From the NCBI RefSeq assembly GCF_023159225.1, contig NC_063174.1:28107983-28171982 (forward strand): DNA of 64,000 bases. Direction: 5' to 3'. This document shows positions 1 through 9,949 of the stretch, piece after piece (the first letter of the stretch is position 1; each line of letters opens with the position of its first letter). The notes under the pieces are model-generated. The model was not told the DNA's origin and ran no database searches. It worked only from the letters and a program-made list of their open reading frames with translations. The stretch comes from Perognathus longimembris pacificus (lineage: Eukaryota > Chordata > Mammalia > Rodentia > Heteromyidae). A program made the translations under genes and the position numbers.

Positions 1-1151
1 GGTGGTGACTCTTTTTACCAGACTTTGCAATGGGAAATCAGAAGCTCCAGGTAAAAACCCCAGCACTCATTTCACCTCATTTCAGCACTAATTTCTGTTG
101 CTTTTCAACTAAATTTCTCTAATGATAAGCTCCTAATGAGCTGCTCTTTGCCACTGAAAACTTGCTTTTGTTTTGCTGTATATTTTTGTGTTGGTTCCAT
201 GGGAGGTCATTTAGCGCATGAAAATAGCACTTATCCCGGTGGGAGGGTTTGCAGACTGGCCTATTTCATCTAGTTAGGCTTTTGGCAGGAAGTGATGGAT
301 GTGTGGGAGGGTCTCAGAGGTCAAAAGTTCTACTTCCTTGCTGCTCAAAGTGTGGTCCACAGCCCAGAAGCATGGGTAACATTAAGAGCTTGTTAGAAAT
401 GCAGATGCCCTGGCTTTACCCTCATTCAGAATGCTCATTACAGGCAGAGCAGCAGTGCTTTTTTGTTGTTGTTGTTTTTATATCCCAGAGAATGGAATCT
501 ATTAGGTTAAATTTAGGATTTTTTTCCCTTCTTCACTACTGTTTTGCAACCAAATCTCCATCCTAAGCATCTAGAACAGATCTTGGCATTGGTAATTTCT
601 CTCATTAGTATGCATTTCTGTAAGTCTTCAACATGAAAATGGATTTGCCCCTTTGGGTTTTACACCTGTTCTTGTTTTGTGAAGCGTAATGTCTCTAGGC
701 AACTTGCATTAAAAAGAAAATTCTGAAATGCTGCTCTGTTTCACAATGTGACACTATTTCTCTGAGGTTTTTCAAGAAATATTATCCTTGTTTTCCCAAT
801 CTTCATATTGGTTGAAAAGAATTTGTTTTCTTTTCATAAGCAGACTATGATACAAATGTTTTTTGATGTGAGATTAGAACCAACATGGCTGAGCCAAATG
901 ATTTTGCTTTGAAGTCCTGTAAATGCAGCTTGATTTTGACAAGATGTATTTTTATCTAAACAAACCAATGGTTAATAATGTTCATGGGAACATTCTACTG
1001 TTGTGATATGTTGGGAGTAGCACTTTACTTAGCAAACTACTTATTTATTTCAAGTGCAAAGGCGTGCATTACATCTTTACTCATATTTTAAAGTTCCCAG
1101 GGTTGGAATAGGATTCTGTAGGTTTGCTTTTAAATTCACTTTTCATCTTAA
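1..1151. other. Unique non-coding DNA
   Basis: I see no gene here. The sequence is AT-rich with stops in all frames; the one open frame (249-566) has no recognisable domain and no codon or splice context. A short TTG-repeat tract lies near 461-480. Confidence 0.7.
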
Positions 1152-1376
1152 AAAGAAAATGGTCAGGCTGGGAATGTGGCCCAGTGGTAGAGTGCTTGCC
1201 CTGGGTTCCATTCCTCAATACCTCATATACAGAAAAGGCCAGAAGTGGTGCTGTGGCTCAAGTGGTAGAGTGCTAGCCTTGAGCACAAAGAAACTAGGGG
1301 CAGTGCTCAGGCCCCAAGTTCAAGCCCAGGACTGGCAACAAAAAAAAAGAAAGAAAGAAAGAAGGAAAGAAAATGG
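1152..1376 (+). mobile_element. IDL-Geo dimeric SINE with target-site duplication
   Basis: The element body starts near 1166 with an ID-like (tRNA-Ala-derived) left monomer, including an A-box-like stretch around 1180-1195. The Geo right monomer follows from about 1240 (gctgtggctcaagtggtaga...). An A-rich GAAA-type tail occupies 1339-1365. A perfect 11-bp duplication, aaagaaaatgg, flanks it at 1152-1162 and 1366-1376. IDL-Geo is a pol III-transcribed SINE mobilised in trans by L1 and known only from geomyoid rodents, so it also serves as a taxonomic marker. The copy is moderately diverged and carries a small deletion in the left monomer. Confidence 0.88.
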
Positions 1377-2520
1377 AGCTACTTGCAAATTGGTTTTGTT
1401 TTGGATTCTGAGTTTCATTTAGAACAAAACCAAGCAGTGGGTAGAATTTCTGGAGGATATTCAAAATGGCTTTTGGAATGCTGCTGTGATTTTTTCAATG
1501 TGGGTATTTATTAAGCATCTACTGTGTACACCATCTTGAGTTCTCAAATTTCTGGAGAGCATATGCCATAGATGTTCTGGAACTGTCTTAATATCACTTT
1601 TCCCCCCAGGTCAAACCATGTGTCTCTGTGTTTGGTCCAACACGTATGTTCACAACAGGGAAAGCAGAGAAAGCAGAAAGTGGAGGCACTGGCCCTCAGT
1701 AAGGAATGAGCCCGCCTTTGTTTGTCTTAGTCAGGGCCTTCACTTTTCCTGAGGAGCACAGGAAATGGGTCAGAGCACACATCAGACCTAAAGAAGACTG
1801 TGCATATGGGAGGGTTTTAAAGGAACTTTCTCCCCCCCTTCTTCTGCCACTTCCATTATCTCAGCCCACTCTAGCAGAACTGAGTTTTCTGCAAAGCCCA
1901 CTCCAGAAGAACTGAGTTTTCTGAAATTTCCTCTGGCATTTGGATTTTGCAAATTTTTGCAAACAAATTATGTAGCCAATGAATCTGGCATCAGGCAATA
2001 ACAGGCAGACCATAAAATACTTTCATGGGTTTCTATACAGGCCTAACAGTTCAAACTTGCTCGATTTTATAGCCAATTTAGGTTAACTAGCACAAGGAGT
2101 TTAAGGATAGTGTGGTTACTCTAAATGTAAAGAAAATAGCAAACATCTTTAAAAACAATGGATTCTCAACGTTTTCCCCATCATTACCCTTCAAATACTC
2201 CTCTCTTCTTGAAAAAAAGAACACAAAACTCCAAAACAATCCCTTGTCATGGTTACAACTATTGGTAAGGTCCATTGTGAATTTATTTTCACCTTTATTT
2301 ATGCACTGTAGTCTCTGGTGGCGATGTTAATGTGCAAAATGATGAGGCAGTTCATTTCCATTTAGAGTCTGAGACATCCAGTGTTCTTCATCTCTACTTT
2401 CCTCTATCTGTACACTTCCAAGGCAGCCTACATAATAGGCATGTGCCGACTCCTTTCTGGTGCTTGAAAGTTTAGACACTGTCCTTTTCATTTTGAGTGG
2501 TTATAATTTCTTCATTTCTA
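1377..2520. other. Unique non-coding DNA
   Basis: I recognise no gene or repeat. A short MIR/L2-like phrase (tattaagcatctactgtgta) near 1509-1528 could be a decayed mammal-wide repeat, but it is too short to call. Confidence 0.6.
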
Positions 2521-2735
2521 CTTTTTCTTTCTTTCTTTTTTTGTTTTTGGTGCTAGTCCTGGGGTTTGAGTTCAGGGCTTGAGTTTTGTCACTGAGCTTT
2601 TTTTGCTCAAGACTAGTGTTGTCTCATTTGAGCCACAACTCCATTCCCAGCTTTTGCTGGCTTTGAACCACAATCCTCATATCTCAGCCTCCTAAGTAGC
2701 TAGTGTTACAGGTGTGAACCACCAGTGCCTATTTG
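2521..2735 (-). mobile_element. B1-headed Geo SINE, antisense
   Basis: Read on the minus strand, this has a 7SL/B1-like head (about 2735-2650, with the complement of cctcctaagtagctag near 2688-2703) followed by a Geo-type tail (2640-2550). A T-rich tract at 2521-2545 is its poly(A) tail. The linker between the two modules seen in other copies is missing here. Imperfect flanking duplications (tctactttttc / tgtacttttc) lie near 2515 and 2734. Confidence 0.8.
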
Positions 2736-2904
2736 TACTTTTCACTAAGTGATTTTACCATTTATATTTCTGCCTCAGAGTTGGAGGTATATAACCATAG
2801 CTTTTGCAGGAGAAAATTCACTGTGCTGTGGAGGAAGGCTCATAAATGCCCTAAGAAGCCAGATATCTCTTGGTTGGGTTGTGGCCTCCTTTCTCCCTTA
2901 ATCC

Positions 2905-3010
2905 ATGATGTTGAGTGAATCAGTTTATCTCTGAGTTCCAGTTTCCTCATCTGTAAAATGGGCACAATAATATAGATCTCGTGAGTTATGTACATTAAAT
3001 CAACATTTAT
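2905..3010 (+). mobile_element. MIR SINE fragment
   Basis: The stretch from about 2925 (tctctgagttccagtttcctc) through ctgtaaaatgggcacaataat to the AT-rich end near 3005 matches the core and 3' region of the mammal-wide MIR family. It is diverged, has no target duplication, and is a fossil older than the rodent radiation. Confidence 0.8.
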
Positions 3011-5093
3011 CAGTATAGCACGTAAGGAAGGAAGAAAGTTCACATAGGATTCTTCCTTTTCCCTTTATGAAAACATTTATGATTTTTATAAGGTACACCA
3101 TGGGTACAATTCCTGCCTAAGAGTAGATGTGCCTATCCTAAAGGAGGCCTGTGAATGGAAAATCTCACATCATCCATTCACTTATTTGCTAATTCATTCA
3201 GTATATATTACACTTCAGGCACCAGGACTATAAAACAAATAAGATACTTTTTTCCTGAGGGACTCTTCATGGACTCCTCTCAATGTTTATAAAAATTGCT
3301 TTCTTTTACATAGACCCCCTTTTATGATCTCATTTTTGTGACTTGCTGCTTGGGGTTTGCTGTTTGCTTTCATTCTGAGGCCTTTGGCCAACTTCACTGA
3401 TCAGAAAAGAACTTTAAAAATACCAACAAAAAGTAATTGGGTTCTCTTTATTTAAATGAATTCAAATTCATATGGATGGTCATTGTTTATCATGTTCAAA
3501 ACAACTATTTTTTGTGAGAATTAAAATCTGTATATTTTAGGGCATGATACAAAAGCCTTCTCATCTGTTTACTATTTAATGATTCCTCTAGCTATATTTT
3601 TGCTTGGTATTAAATTGACCAATATGGCTGGGCACACAGTAAACATTTAACATGAACCTGAGACACTTAGACTTCTTAGGGGGCAGAGAATAAGATTTGT
3701 CATCTCTGGGTAAATGGAATTGTTATTGTTGTTGTTGTCATAGGTGCTTCCTACTGTGATTTTGGGAGGAAGTGGAACAGGCGCTCACAGACACACATGG
3801 GTTATGCGCTTACCTGGGCTGTTGGTGCTAGTCATGGTTGGTGTGAAGCTGGGCTTGTTCCCTCTGTAAAACAAACATTGTAGCAGCACTGAGCTCCCTG
3901 GCACTTGGTGAGGAAGACCAGTGGAACTGCCTGGTTCCTGTGAAAACGGTTGTTATTCTCATTAGGGCAGGTGTGGGGATCCAGGAGGCTGGAATTTGGG
4001 GATGAGTGGCTTTGCCTCTGGAGATTAACATTCTCATCACATAAATCAAATGGACAGTATTTGAGGGTTTATGGCCTTCCATTTTCCTAGGGGCTCTGCC
4101 TCCTCCAGCTGCAGTTCTTAACCCACAGGGCTCCTAGAGGGGTTCTCCAAGCGCCCTCTGTTAACAGACTAAAGGACTAGCCAGAGGGAGGAGGCAGCCG
4201 TTTCCTAGGGAGGCTGCAGTCCCTGTGCCCCACCCCCACATGTCATTTTGTTTCAGTTCAGGGATGAGGTAGGCATGCAGACCTGCAGATGGGAGTGGTT
4301 TCATCCTAGCTGGGTCAGAGGTTAATAGAGATAAGTAGTGTCTTCTTTCCAGTGGGCCTCTGGGAAGCCCAGCATGTTGTTGGAGTTGAGTCAGGATCTT
4401 AAAGATTCCACAGACTGATATGTCGGGGAGAGAGAGTGAAGCCCTGGGAGAGGGAGAAAGCTGCAACCAGTCAGGCTGGGGTGAGGGGGCAGCAAGAGGG
4501 CCATGTCAGGCATTGAATGAATGGCTCCAGGTGAGACAGGGTAATAGCCCACTGGGCAGATTAGAAGTTTGGGATCAGTGTGCTTCAAATTGGCAGCTTC
4601 TGCACAGATCTGCTTTGACATGAAGGCATATCCTCTCGTGTGTGCAGTGCCACACAGGAGGAATTCCTGCACAGGCTGCCATGATGTTAGTGTGTGCTTC
4701 TGCCCTCCCCTCCCCCTGCCATCCCTAACCTCCTTCCCTGGAGCCACATCCTGGTGACCCATGCTAAACTCTGATTCTTGCCACTGTGTTCTGATGGAGA
4801 AAGCATGTCAGTGGAGCTCTCAGGGTTCAGACCTGGAGCTTCCCATTGGGGTTACAGTCATCTCAAATGGTTACTTGATGGCTAAAGGAGGGGAAAGAAC
4901 ATTTCTAAACACCCAGACAACTCTTCCTCCTTCAGGAAGGCTTCCCCATTGGCTATGTCACATAAGACAAATTCTTTCTCTGTATTCCTAGAGTGTTCAG
5001 TGGCATTTCCTTTCTGTGACCTTAACCTTTGACTTCTCTGCAGGCCAAATTCCATGTCATCTTCACATGACATCCTAAAAGGACTGAACCAAC
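3011..5093. other. Unique non-coding DNA with one possible L2 scrap
   Basis: No gene is recognised. Around 3185-3235 the sequence resembles the antisense 3' end of L2/MIR (attcattcagtatatattac...). The frames open at 4161-4466 and 4391-4762 lie in GC-richer sequence but show no domain, no repeat and no paired splice signals that I can defend. Confidence 0.55.
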
Positions 5094-5437
5094 ATCCTCT
5101 TCCCCTCTCCTCTACTCCTTTTCTCCTCCTTCTCCTCCCCTCCTCCCCTCCTCCCCTCCTCCCCTCCTCCCCTCTTCTCCTCCTTCCCCTCCTCTCCTCT
5201 CCTCTCCTCCTCTCCTCTCCTCTCCTCTCCTCTCCTCTCCTCTCCTCTCCTCTCCTCTCCTCTCCTCTCCTCTCCTCTCCTCTCCTCTCCCTCTCCCCTC
5301 CCCTCCCCTCCCCTCCCCCTCCCCTCCCTCTCCCTTTTCCTTTCCTTTCCTTCCTTTCCCTTCTCTTTCCTTCATCTCTCCCCTTTCCTCCCTCTCTTCC
5401 TCCCTCTTTGCTTCCCTCCCTCTCTCCCTCCCTTCCT
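5094..5437. repeat. Polypyrimidine/polypurine microsatellite (TCTCC-rich)
   Basis: About 340 bp is almost pure C/T on the plus strand. A regular TCTCC pentamer array runs at about 5187-5289, flanked by TCC, CCCCT and TTTCC variants. Long open frames on both strands here (225, 210 and 87 codons) are an effect of composition, encoding runs of SP/L or RGEE. The purine strand has repeated GG and GGG runs. Confidence 0.95.
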
Positions 5438-5837
5438 GCAGTGTCTCTTTCTGTTCTTTCTCTCAGGCAGTCACATGTCAGGTACTCTTCAGGAACTGGG
5501 ACAACTGTGAATAGAACAGGCCTAGTCCTGACCTGTGGTGTTGATCTTCTACTGGGCACATTTACTCATTCAGCATCTTACTGGTCCATAATCTCTAGGA
5601 AACAGGAGTCACAAAGGGACATTCTTTGTGTCTCTTATAACCATTTGTGTCTTTGCTTGCAAAGGGAACAAATGCTTGTTGAATAAATGTATGCTTCTTG
5701 GTATATATGTAGAGGCCACCAAATCAGAAGCTCCTAGGACCAGTAAAAGAATAAAATAGATGAATGCATGGCAGACATTAGAGAGTAGAGGTGACTTTGG
5801 CAAACTGGAGTATGTAATCAGTGGAGAGGTTGAGGTC
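5438..5837. other. Unique DNA with a short MIR/L2-like 3' end
   Basis: No gene seen. At about 5668-5692 the phrase aatgcttgttgaataaatg resembles the sense 3' end of MIR/L2. Otherwise nothing is recognised up to the L1 boundary near 5838. Confidence 0.5.
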
Positions 5838-5945
5838 AAAGAACCAGCTTTTAGTCTTATTTATTTGTTGAATGGTCTTTCCATGTTCAATCAGATTTAT
5901 CTCTTCTTTAATCTTTGTGATCTCTCTCCTCCTAGTCATTTTGGA

Positions 5946-6920
5946 TTAGATCATTTCTTGTTTCTCCAGTTGTTTTAGTTTTATCGTGAGGTTATTTACC
6001 TGCTCTGCTTCCATTCTTTTAATGTGAGTGCTGAAGGCAATGGTCTTGCCCCTCAGTACTGCTTTAGCTGTATCCCATAGGTTCCTTTGTGATGTATTTT
6101 CATTGTCATTGTGGCTTATGAATTCATTAATTTCATCTTTAATTTGGTCTGTGGCCCAAGTATTAGATAACAGTGAGGGGTTTAGCTTCCAAGAATGTGT
6201 ATAGCTTCTGTGGTAACCGTTGTTATTGAGGGTTACCTTTATTCCACTGTGGTCCAATATAATACATGGGATTTGCTGAGGTTCTTTGTGTGGGCTATGA
6301 CATGGTCTGTTTTGGAGTACGATCCATGGGCTGCTGAGAAGAAGGTATATTGGGTCTCTTTAGGGTGGAAGATTCTGTATAGATCTGTCAGATCCATTTG
6401 GGATATGGTGTTACTTAGGTCCTCAGCTCCCTTGCCAATCCTCTGGGTGTTGGATCTGTCTCTTGGAGAGAGTGGGGTATTAAAGTCACCCACTATGATT
6501 GTGTTTGGGTCTATCTTGTTCTGTAGTTCTGTGAGAATTTGCTTGACATATGTAGGGCCTCTTTTGTTCGGTGAGTATAAATTTATCACCGTGATGTCTT
6601 GATTTTGGATTTTTTCCTTGTATTAAAATGTAGTGGCCTTCTTTGTCTTTTTGAGTTGATTTTAATGAAAAGTCCAGCTTGTCTGAGATCAGGATGGCTA
6701 TTCCTGCCGTTTTGGTAGGTGCATTTGCTTGGAAGATCTTGCTCCATCCATTCATTCGAAGCCTGTTTTTATCCCTTGCTGGAAGATGGGTCTCTTGTAG
6801 ATAGACAAAAGATGGCCACTTTTTGTTTGCAGATCCACTCTGCCAGTCTGCTCCTCTTTGTTGGAGAGTTTATACCGCTTATATTCAAAGAGATCAAGGA
6901 TAAGAGTGTTTTTTTCCCCT
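5946..6920 (-). pseudogene. L1 ORF2 endonuclease domain, frameshifted
   Basis: Fragments of the apurinic/apyrimidinic-type endonuclease that nicks target DNA for L1 priming. The QETH catalytic motif is encoded at 6797-6786. Further along are GIAILISDKLDF (6755-6486 frame), VGDFNTPLS and SKTDHV (6589-6239 frame), and the post-endonuclease segment ending KQLEKQEMI (6257-5946 frame). The pieces lie in different frames, so several indels separate them and no functional ORF2 product is possible. The neighbouring ORF1 is still open, so ORF2 has decayed while ORF1 happens to survive. Confidence 0.88.
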
Positions 6921-7095
6921 TCCATTTTCCTGTTAGGCTGTTTTTCCTGTTTTTTTTTTTTTTTTCTTTTCTTGTCTTTAGTGAGCTGTTCTTTCTCTTG
7001 GGTTCTGGTTATTGTAGTTTCTTTCTGTTTCTGTCTGTGTGTCCTGTACGATTTCTGTTGGGTGGGGTTCCCCTCTTAGAATCCCCTCTTAGAAT

Positions 7096-8031
7096 TCACT
7101 GTAGGGCTGGTTTTTTATTCACATACTCCTTTAGATCCTCTTTGCTATGGAAAGATCTGATTTTTCCCTCGAATATGAACTCTAGCTTCACTGGATATTT
7201 TATTCTGGGTTGGCAGTTGTTGGCCTGTAGGACTTGGATGGTGTTCTTCCATTCTCTTCGCGCGTGGTAGGTTTGTGTGGAGAAGTCTGCTGTTATTCGG
7301 ATCCTTTTCCCATTGTAATAAATTTCTTTCTTCACTTTGGCTGCATTCAAAATTTGCTCTTTATTCTTGAGATCTGTAGTCTTGATTATTATGTGCCTGG
7401 GTGAGGATGTTCTAGGGTCTGGTCTGCCAGGCGTCCTATAGGCTTTGGTTACCTGGGTGAGGTCCCTTGTGAGATTGGGGAAGTTTTCTGCAATCACTTT
7501 ATTGAAAATATGTTGAAGCCCTCTGCTCTGGTATTCGGCTCCTTCTTCTATTCCAATTATGAGCAGATTATATCTCTTGTCTTTGTCCACTTGCTCCTGG
7601 ATTAGTCTGCCCTGGAGCTTTACCGTTTCTTGGAGTGTGGTAATTTTCTGGTTCTTGTTGGCTGCATCATCGTCCAAGAGAGAGATTCTGGCTTCCATAT
7701 AGTCAATTCTTTGTGCTGTGGATTCAAGTGTGGAGTTTCTGGATGTTAGGGAGCTGTTTATGGTTGCCAGATCAGCTCTGATCGTGGAAATTTCTTCCTT
7801 TAAAGAGTTGTATTTTAAATCTAATTTTTCGTGCATTTCTCTTCTCAGGATGTTAAGGTCTTCTTTAACAGAGGTTTGCACTGTATCCATTTTTGCTTCC
7901 ATTTTTTTCTTGGTTTCCTGAAGGTCCTTCAATACTTCCATTCTAAACTCCTGGAATTGTTTTGTGATTTCGTTCCTGAGGCTTTCCATCATTTCTGCTA
8001 TCATAGCCTCAGGTGTTTTTTTGTTCTCCAT
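7096..8031 (-). CDS. L1 ORF1 protein, uninterrupted
   Basis: A 311-codon frame with start and stop encoding the LINE-1 ORF1 nucleic-acid chaperone, which trimerises and coats L1 RNA in cytoplasmic particles. An N-terminal coiled coil (about residues 10-150) is rich in heptad-spaced Leu/Ile with E/K. The RRM follows from about 153 (RYNLLIIGIEE, then ENFPNL at 182-187 and PRHIIIK at 211-217). The C-terminal domain starts at about 243 (RITADFSTQTYHARREW). It ends at 311 with KKPALQ, somewhat shorter than the human protein. The start was chosen because the frame opens there and the product begins directly before the coiled coil. It is unlikely to be used now because its element lacks most of ORF2 and the 3'UTR. 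Confidence 0.9.
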   Translation of the reverse strand: MENKKTPEAMIAEMMESLRNEITKQFQEFRMEVLKDLQETKKKMEAKMDTVQTSVKEDLNILRREMHEKLDLKYNSLKEEISTIRADLATINSSLTSRNSTLESTAQRIDYMEARISLLDDDAANKNQKITTLQETVKLQGRLIQEQVDKDKRYNLLIIGIEEGAEYQSRGLQHIFNKVIAENFPNLTRDLTQVTKAYRTPGRPDPRTSSPRHIIIKTTDLKNKEQILNAAKVKKEIYYNGKRIRITADFSTQTYHARREWKNTIQVLQANNCQPRIKYPVKLEFIFEGKIRSFHSKEDLKEYVNKKPALQ

Positions 8032-8526
8032 CTCCTCTTCGGTCGTATTGCTTTTTGGAGCTGGCGAATTGGCTTGCCCTTCATGTAGTTTGCAATATTT
8101 CTTTGTGATTTACACATCTGGGGATCTGTAGGTGGTTTCCTTGGGTTGGCTTTGTGCTGGTTCCCGCTGGTCTGTCAGTGGGAGACTTGTTCGTGTCCTG
8201 GCTCTGGGTTTGAGTTTGGCTGTTGAACCTTACTGCCCGATGGGTGAGCGTGACGGTCACGGTTGTTGCTGGGGTGGTCACCCTCATTGCACTTGGAGGT
8301 GGGTAGGTTCTGTGTCTTTCTCTGCAGGATAGTGAACTGCCGCTGTCTTGTGCTGACCCTAGTGTGCCCCTGGTGGGGGTTTGCGGGTTGCTGATTCAGC
8401 GTGGCATGGAGGCTTTTCTCTTCTTTGGTTCTTTTTTCCAGAGGAGCTCACCTCTCAGATTAAGATTTGCCGCTGAGAGGCGGTTCGCCCACCTGTGTGG
8501 GTTGCTCTGGGGACGGTGTTGTTGAG

Positions 8527-8766
8527 GGGCGGCCCACCCAACTGTGCGAGATGCACATAGCAGAGTGGGTGCTGTCGCAGGGGGGCCCTGACCACCTGTG
8601 CAGAGTGCACCCACCGGAGCGGGTGCTGCCACTGGGGTGCCCTGCCCACCTGTGTGAAGTGCGCCTACCAGTGTGGGCGCTGTCGCTGGGGGGCCCTGCC
8701 CACCTGTGCAAAGTGCGCCCACCAAAGTGGGCACCGCAGCTCGGGGCCCCGCCCACCTATGAGAAG
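8527..8766. repeat. 54-bp tandem array within L1 5'UTR
   Basis: Four successive 54-bp units start at 8527, 8581, 8635 and 8689, and a partial fifth starts at 8743. Each carries the core ccacctgtg or a variant, then an aagtgc-like and a gtgggcgct-like block. Because 54 is a multiple of three, frames across the array stay open on both strands, giving 18-residue protein repeats. Unit-to-unit divergence is moderate. Confidence 0.9.
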
Positions 8767-9718
8767 CTCCTGTGGAGGTTTGGGCAGGAGGTCCTCTTGC
8801 TGGAGGTCCTCTTGCCCCGAGCTACTGGAGGGCGCTTGTGCCCTCTCTCGAGTCCGCTGTGGGGGGTGGTATGTGGAAGCCCCAGCTGGGCCAAGTGTCC
8901 GGCATGGGTTGGTGCCCACAAACTCCGCACCTCAGCTGTGAGTGGGGTGTTTGTTTGGGCCCAGTGAGCCTGTGACTGCTGTTCAAAAAGTCCGCGAGGA
9001 CCAGGCGCCTCAGGTGGGGCTTCCAATGCCCACCGGTCCCCGGGCCCCTGTTGGGGAGGGGGCAGGGCCGGTGCAGCCCGGCTCAGGCTCCTCTGCTGCC
9101 TTGGCACTGCTCCGCCCTCGCTAGCTCCCTCATCCTCCCAGAGTCTACAGGGACCCCTCACTGCCTAACTTGTGGCTGGCTCCTTTGTTCCCTTGGGTTT
9201 GGGAGTGGGAGGGAGGCAGCGCTAGCCTCCTTGCAGGCCTTGGGTCTCTGCTAGAGCTGGTCTCCCATGGGGGGGGGGGTAATGGGGAACTTACTGGTCC
9301 CAGATTGTGTGAGGGTCCCGCACCGCCGCGAGCTCCTCGGGGCTGTGGTGCTGGGGTGAGGTGATCAGTCATTTGGTGGTGGCGGCCCCGGCTCTCCCGG
9401 TCTGCACCGCCCAGTTCCCCAGCTGCCTATGTCCGATCCCGGCCATTTGGTCCTGCAGCTCCAGTGTCTCTGTTGGTCTGCACTCAGTTCTGGGGTCCAT
9501 GGAGCTCCTGCCATCTGGACTCTGCGCTCCTGGTGTGACTTTTCGGCAGTTGGTTTGCTGGCGCCAGGTCCCCTTTCCCAGCCTGGCCCTGTTCGGGCCA
9601 GGGTCGGCAGGTGGGGGAGGGGTACCCTGGAGATTTTCCGGCTCCATGCAGGCTACAGGCTCTTCTTTTTTTGTTCTTTTTCATTTCCTGAGTTCCTCTG
9701 TTGCTTCTGGTTGTTGGG

Positions 9719-9856
9719 TTTGCTGGATTCTTTTTTTTTTTTTAAGTTTTTATTTTCAAACTGATGTACAGAGAGGTTACAGTTTCATACGTTAGGCATT
9801 GGACACATTTCTTGTACTGTTTGTTACCTTGTCCCTCATACCTTTGCTGGATTCTT
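9719..9856 (-). mobile_element. 110-bp L1 3'-end insertion inside L1 5'UTR
   Basis: A poly(T) run (9733-9743) followed by the complement of the L1 3'UTR end (about 9744-9842) is bounded by a perfect 14-bp duplication, tttgctggattctt, at 9719-9732 and 9843-9856. It is a severely 5'-truncated L1 inserted into an older L1 promoter. The inferred nick (minus-strand ATT/AAGAA) fits the TT/AAAA preference of the L1 endonuclease. Confidence 0.92.
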
Positions 9857-9949
9857 AATGGGGTGTTGGGTGCTGGAATTCCCAGCTCACTATTCAGTTG
9901 GAGTGAGTTCGGGTGCCTCCCTACTGTGGCGGCGCCATCTTCCTTTCTC

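Larger units (their letters stand above)
5838..9949 (-). mobile_element. L1 retrotransposon, 5' half, 3'-truncated (copy A)
   Basis: Minus-strand LINE-1 with, in transcriptional order, a 5'UTR (9949-8032), ORF1 (8031-7096), an inter-ORF spacer, and the endonuclease part of ORF2 (about 6920-5838). The sequence stops just after the endonuclease, so the RT, C-terminal domain, 3'UTR and poly(A) are absent. No T-run lies at 5838, so this looks like later deletion or recombination rather than normal 5' truncation. The 5' end near 9949 carries a YY1-like AAGATGGCG motif. I found no target duplication. A small L1 3'-end insertion sits in the 5'UTR at 9733-9842. Confidence 0.92.
8032..9949 (-). promoter_or_regulatory. 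L1 5'UTR / internal promoter, GC-rich
   Basis: This is the region upstream of ORF1 on the minus strand, distinctly more GC- and CpG-rich than its surroundings. Its outermost bases (near 9949-9925) contain AAGATGGCGCCGCC on the minus strand, matching the YY1-site position in other mammalian L1 promoters. The same outer end recurs at 29225-29244 in copy G, which supports this being the true 5' end of the family. It contains a 54-bp tandem array (8527-8742), and open frames overlap that array on both strands. Confidence 0.85.

Noticed and set aside
4161..4762. Overlapping 101- and 123-codon frames as a possible host exon
   Set aside because: No recognisable domain, no convincing splice sites or conservation evidence; GC-richer sequence gives open frames by chance.
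5054..5686. Long open frames on both strands (210 and 225 codons)
   Set aside because: They run through the polypyrimidine tract; the products are S/P/L or R/G/E low-complexity runs with no domain.
8396..8734. A real repeat protein encoded by the 54-bp array
   Set aside because: The open frames are explained by a unit length divisible by three; no start context or conservation can be shown from one copy. Kept only as a finding about structure.
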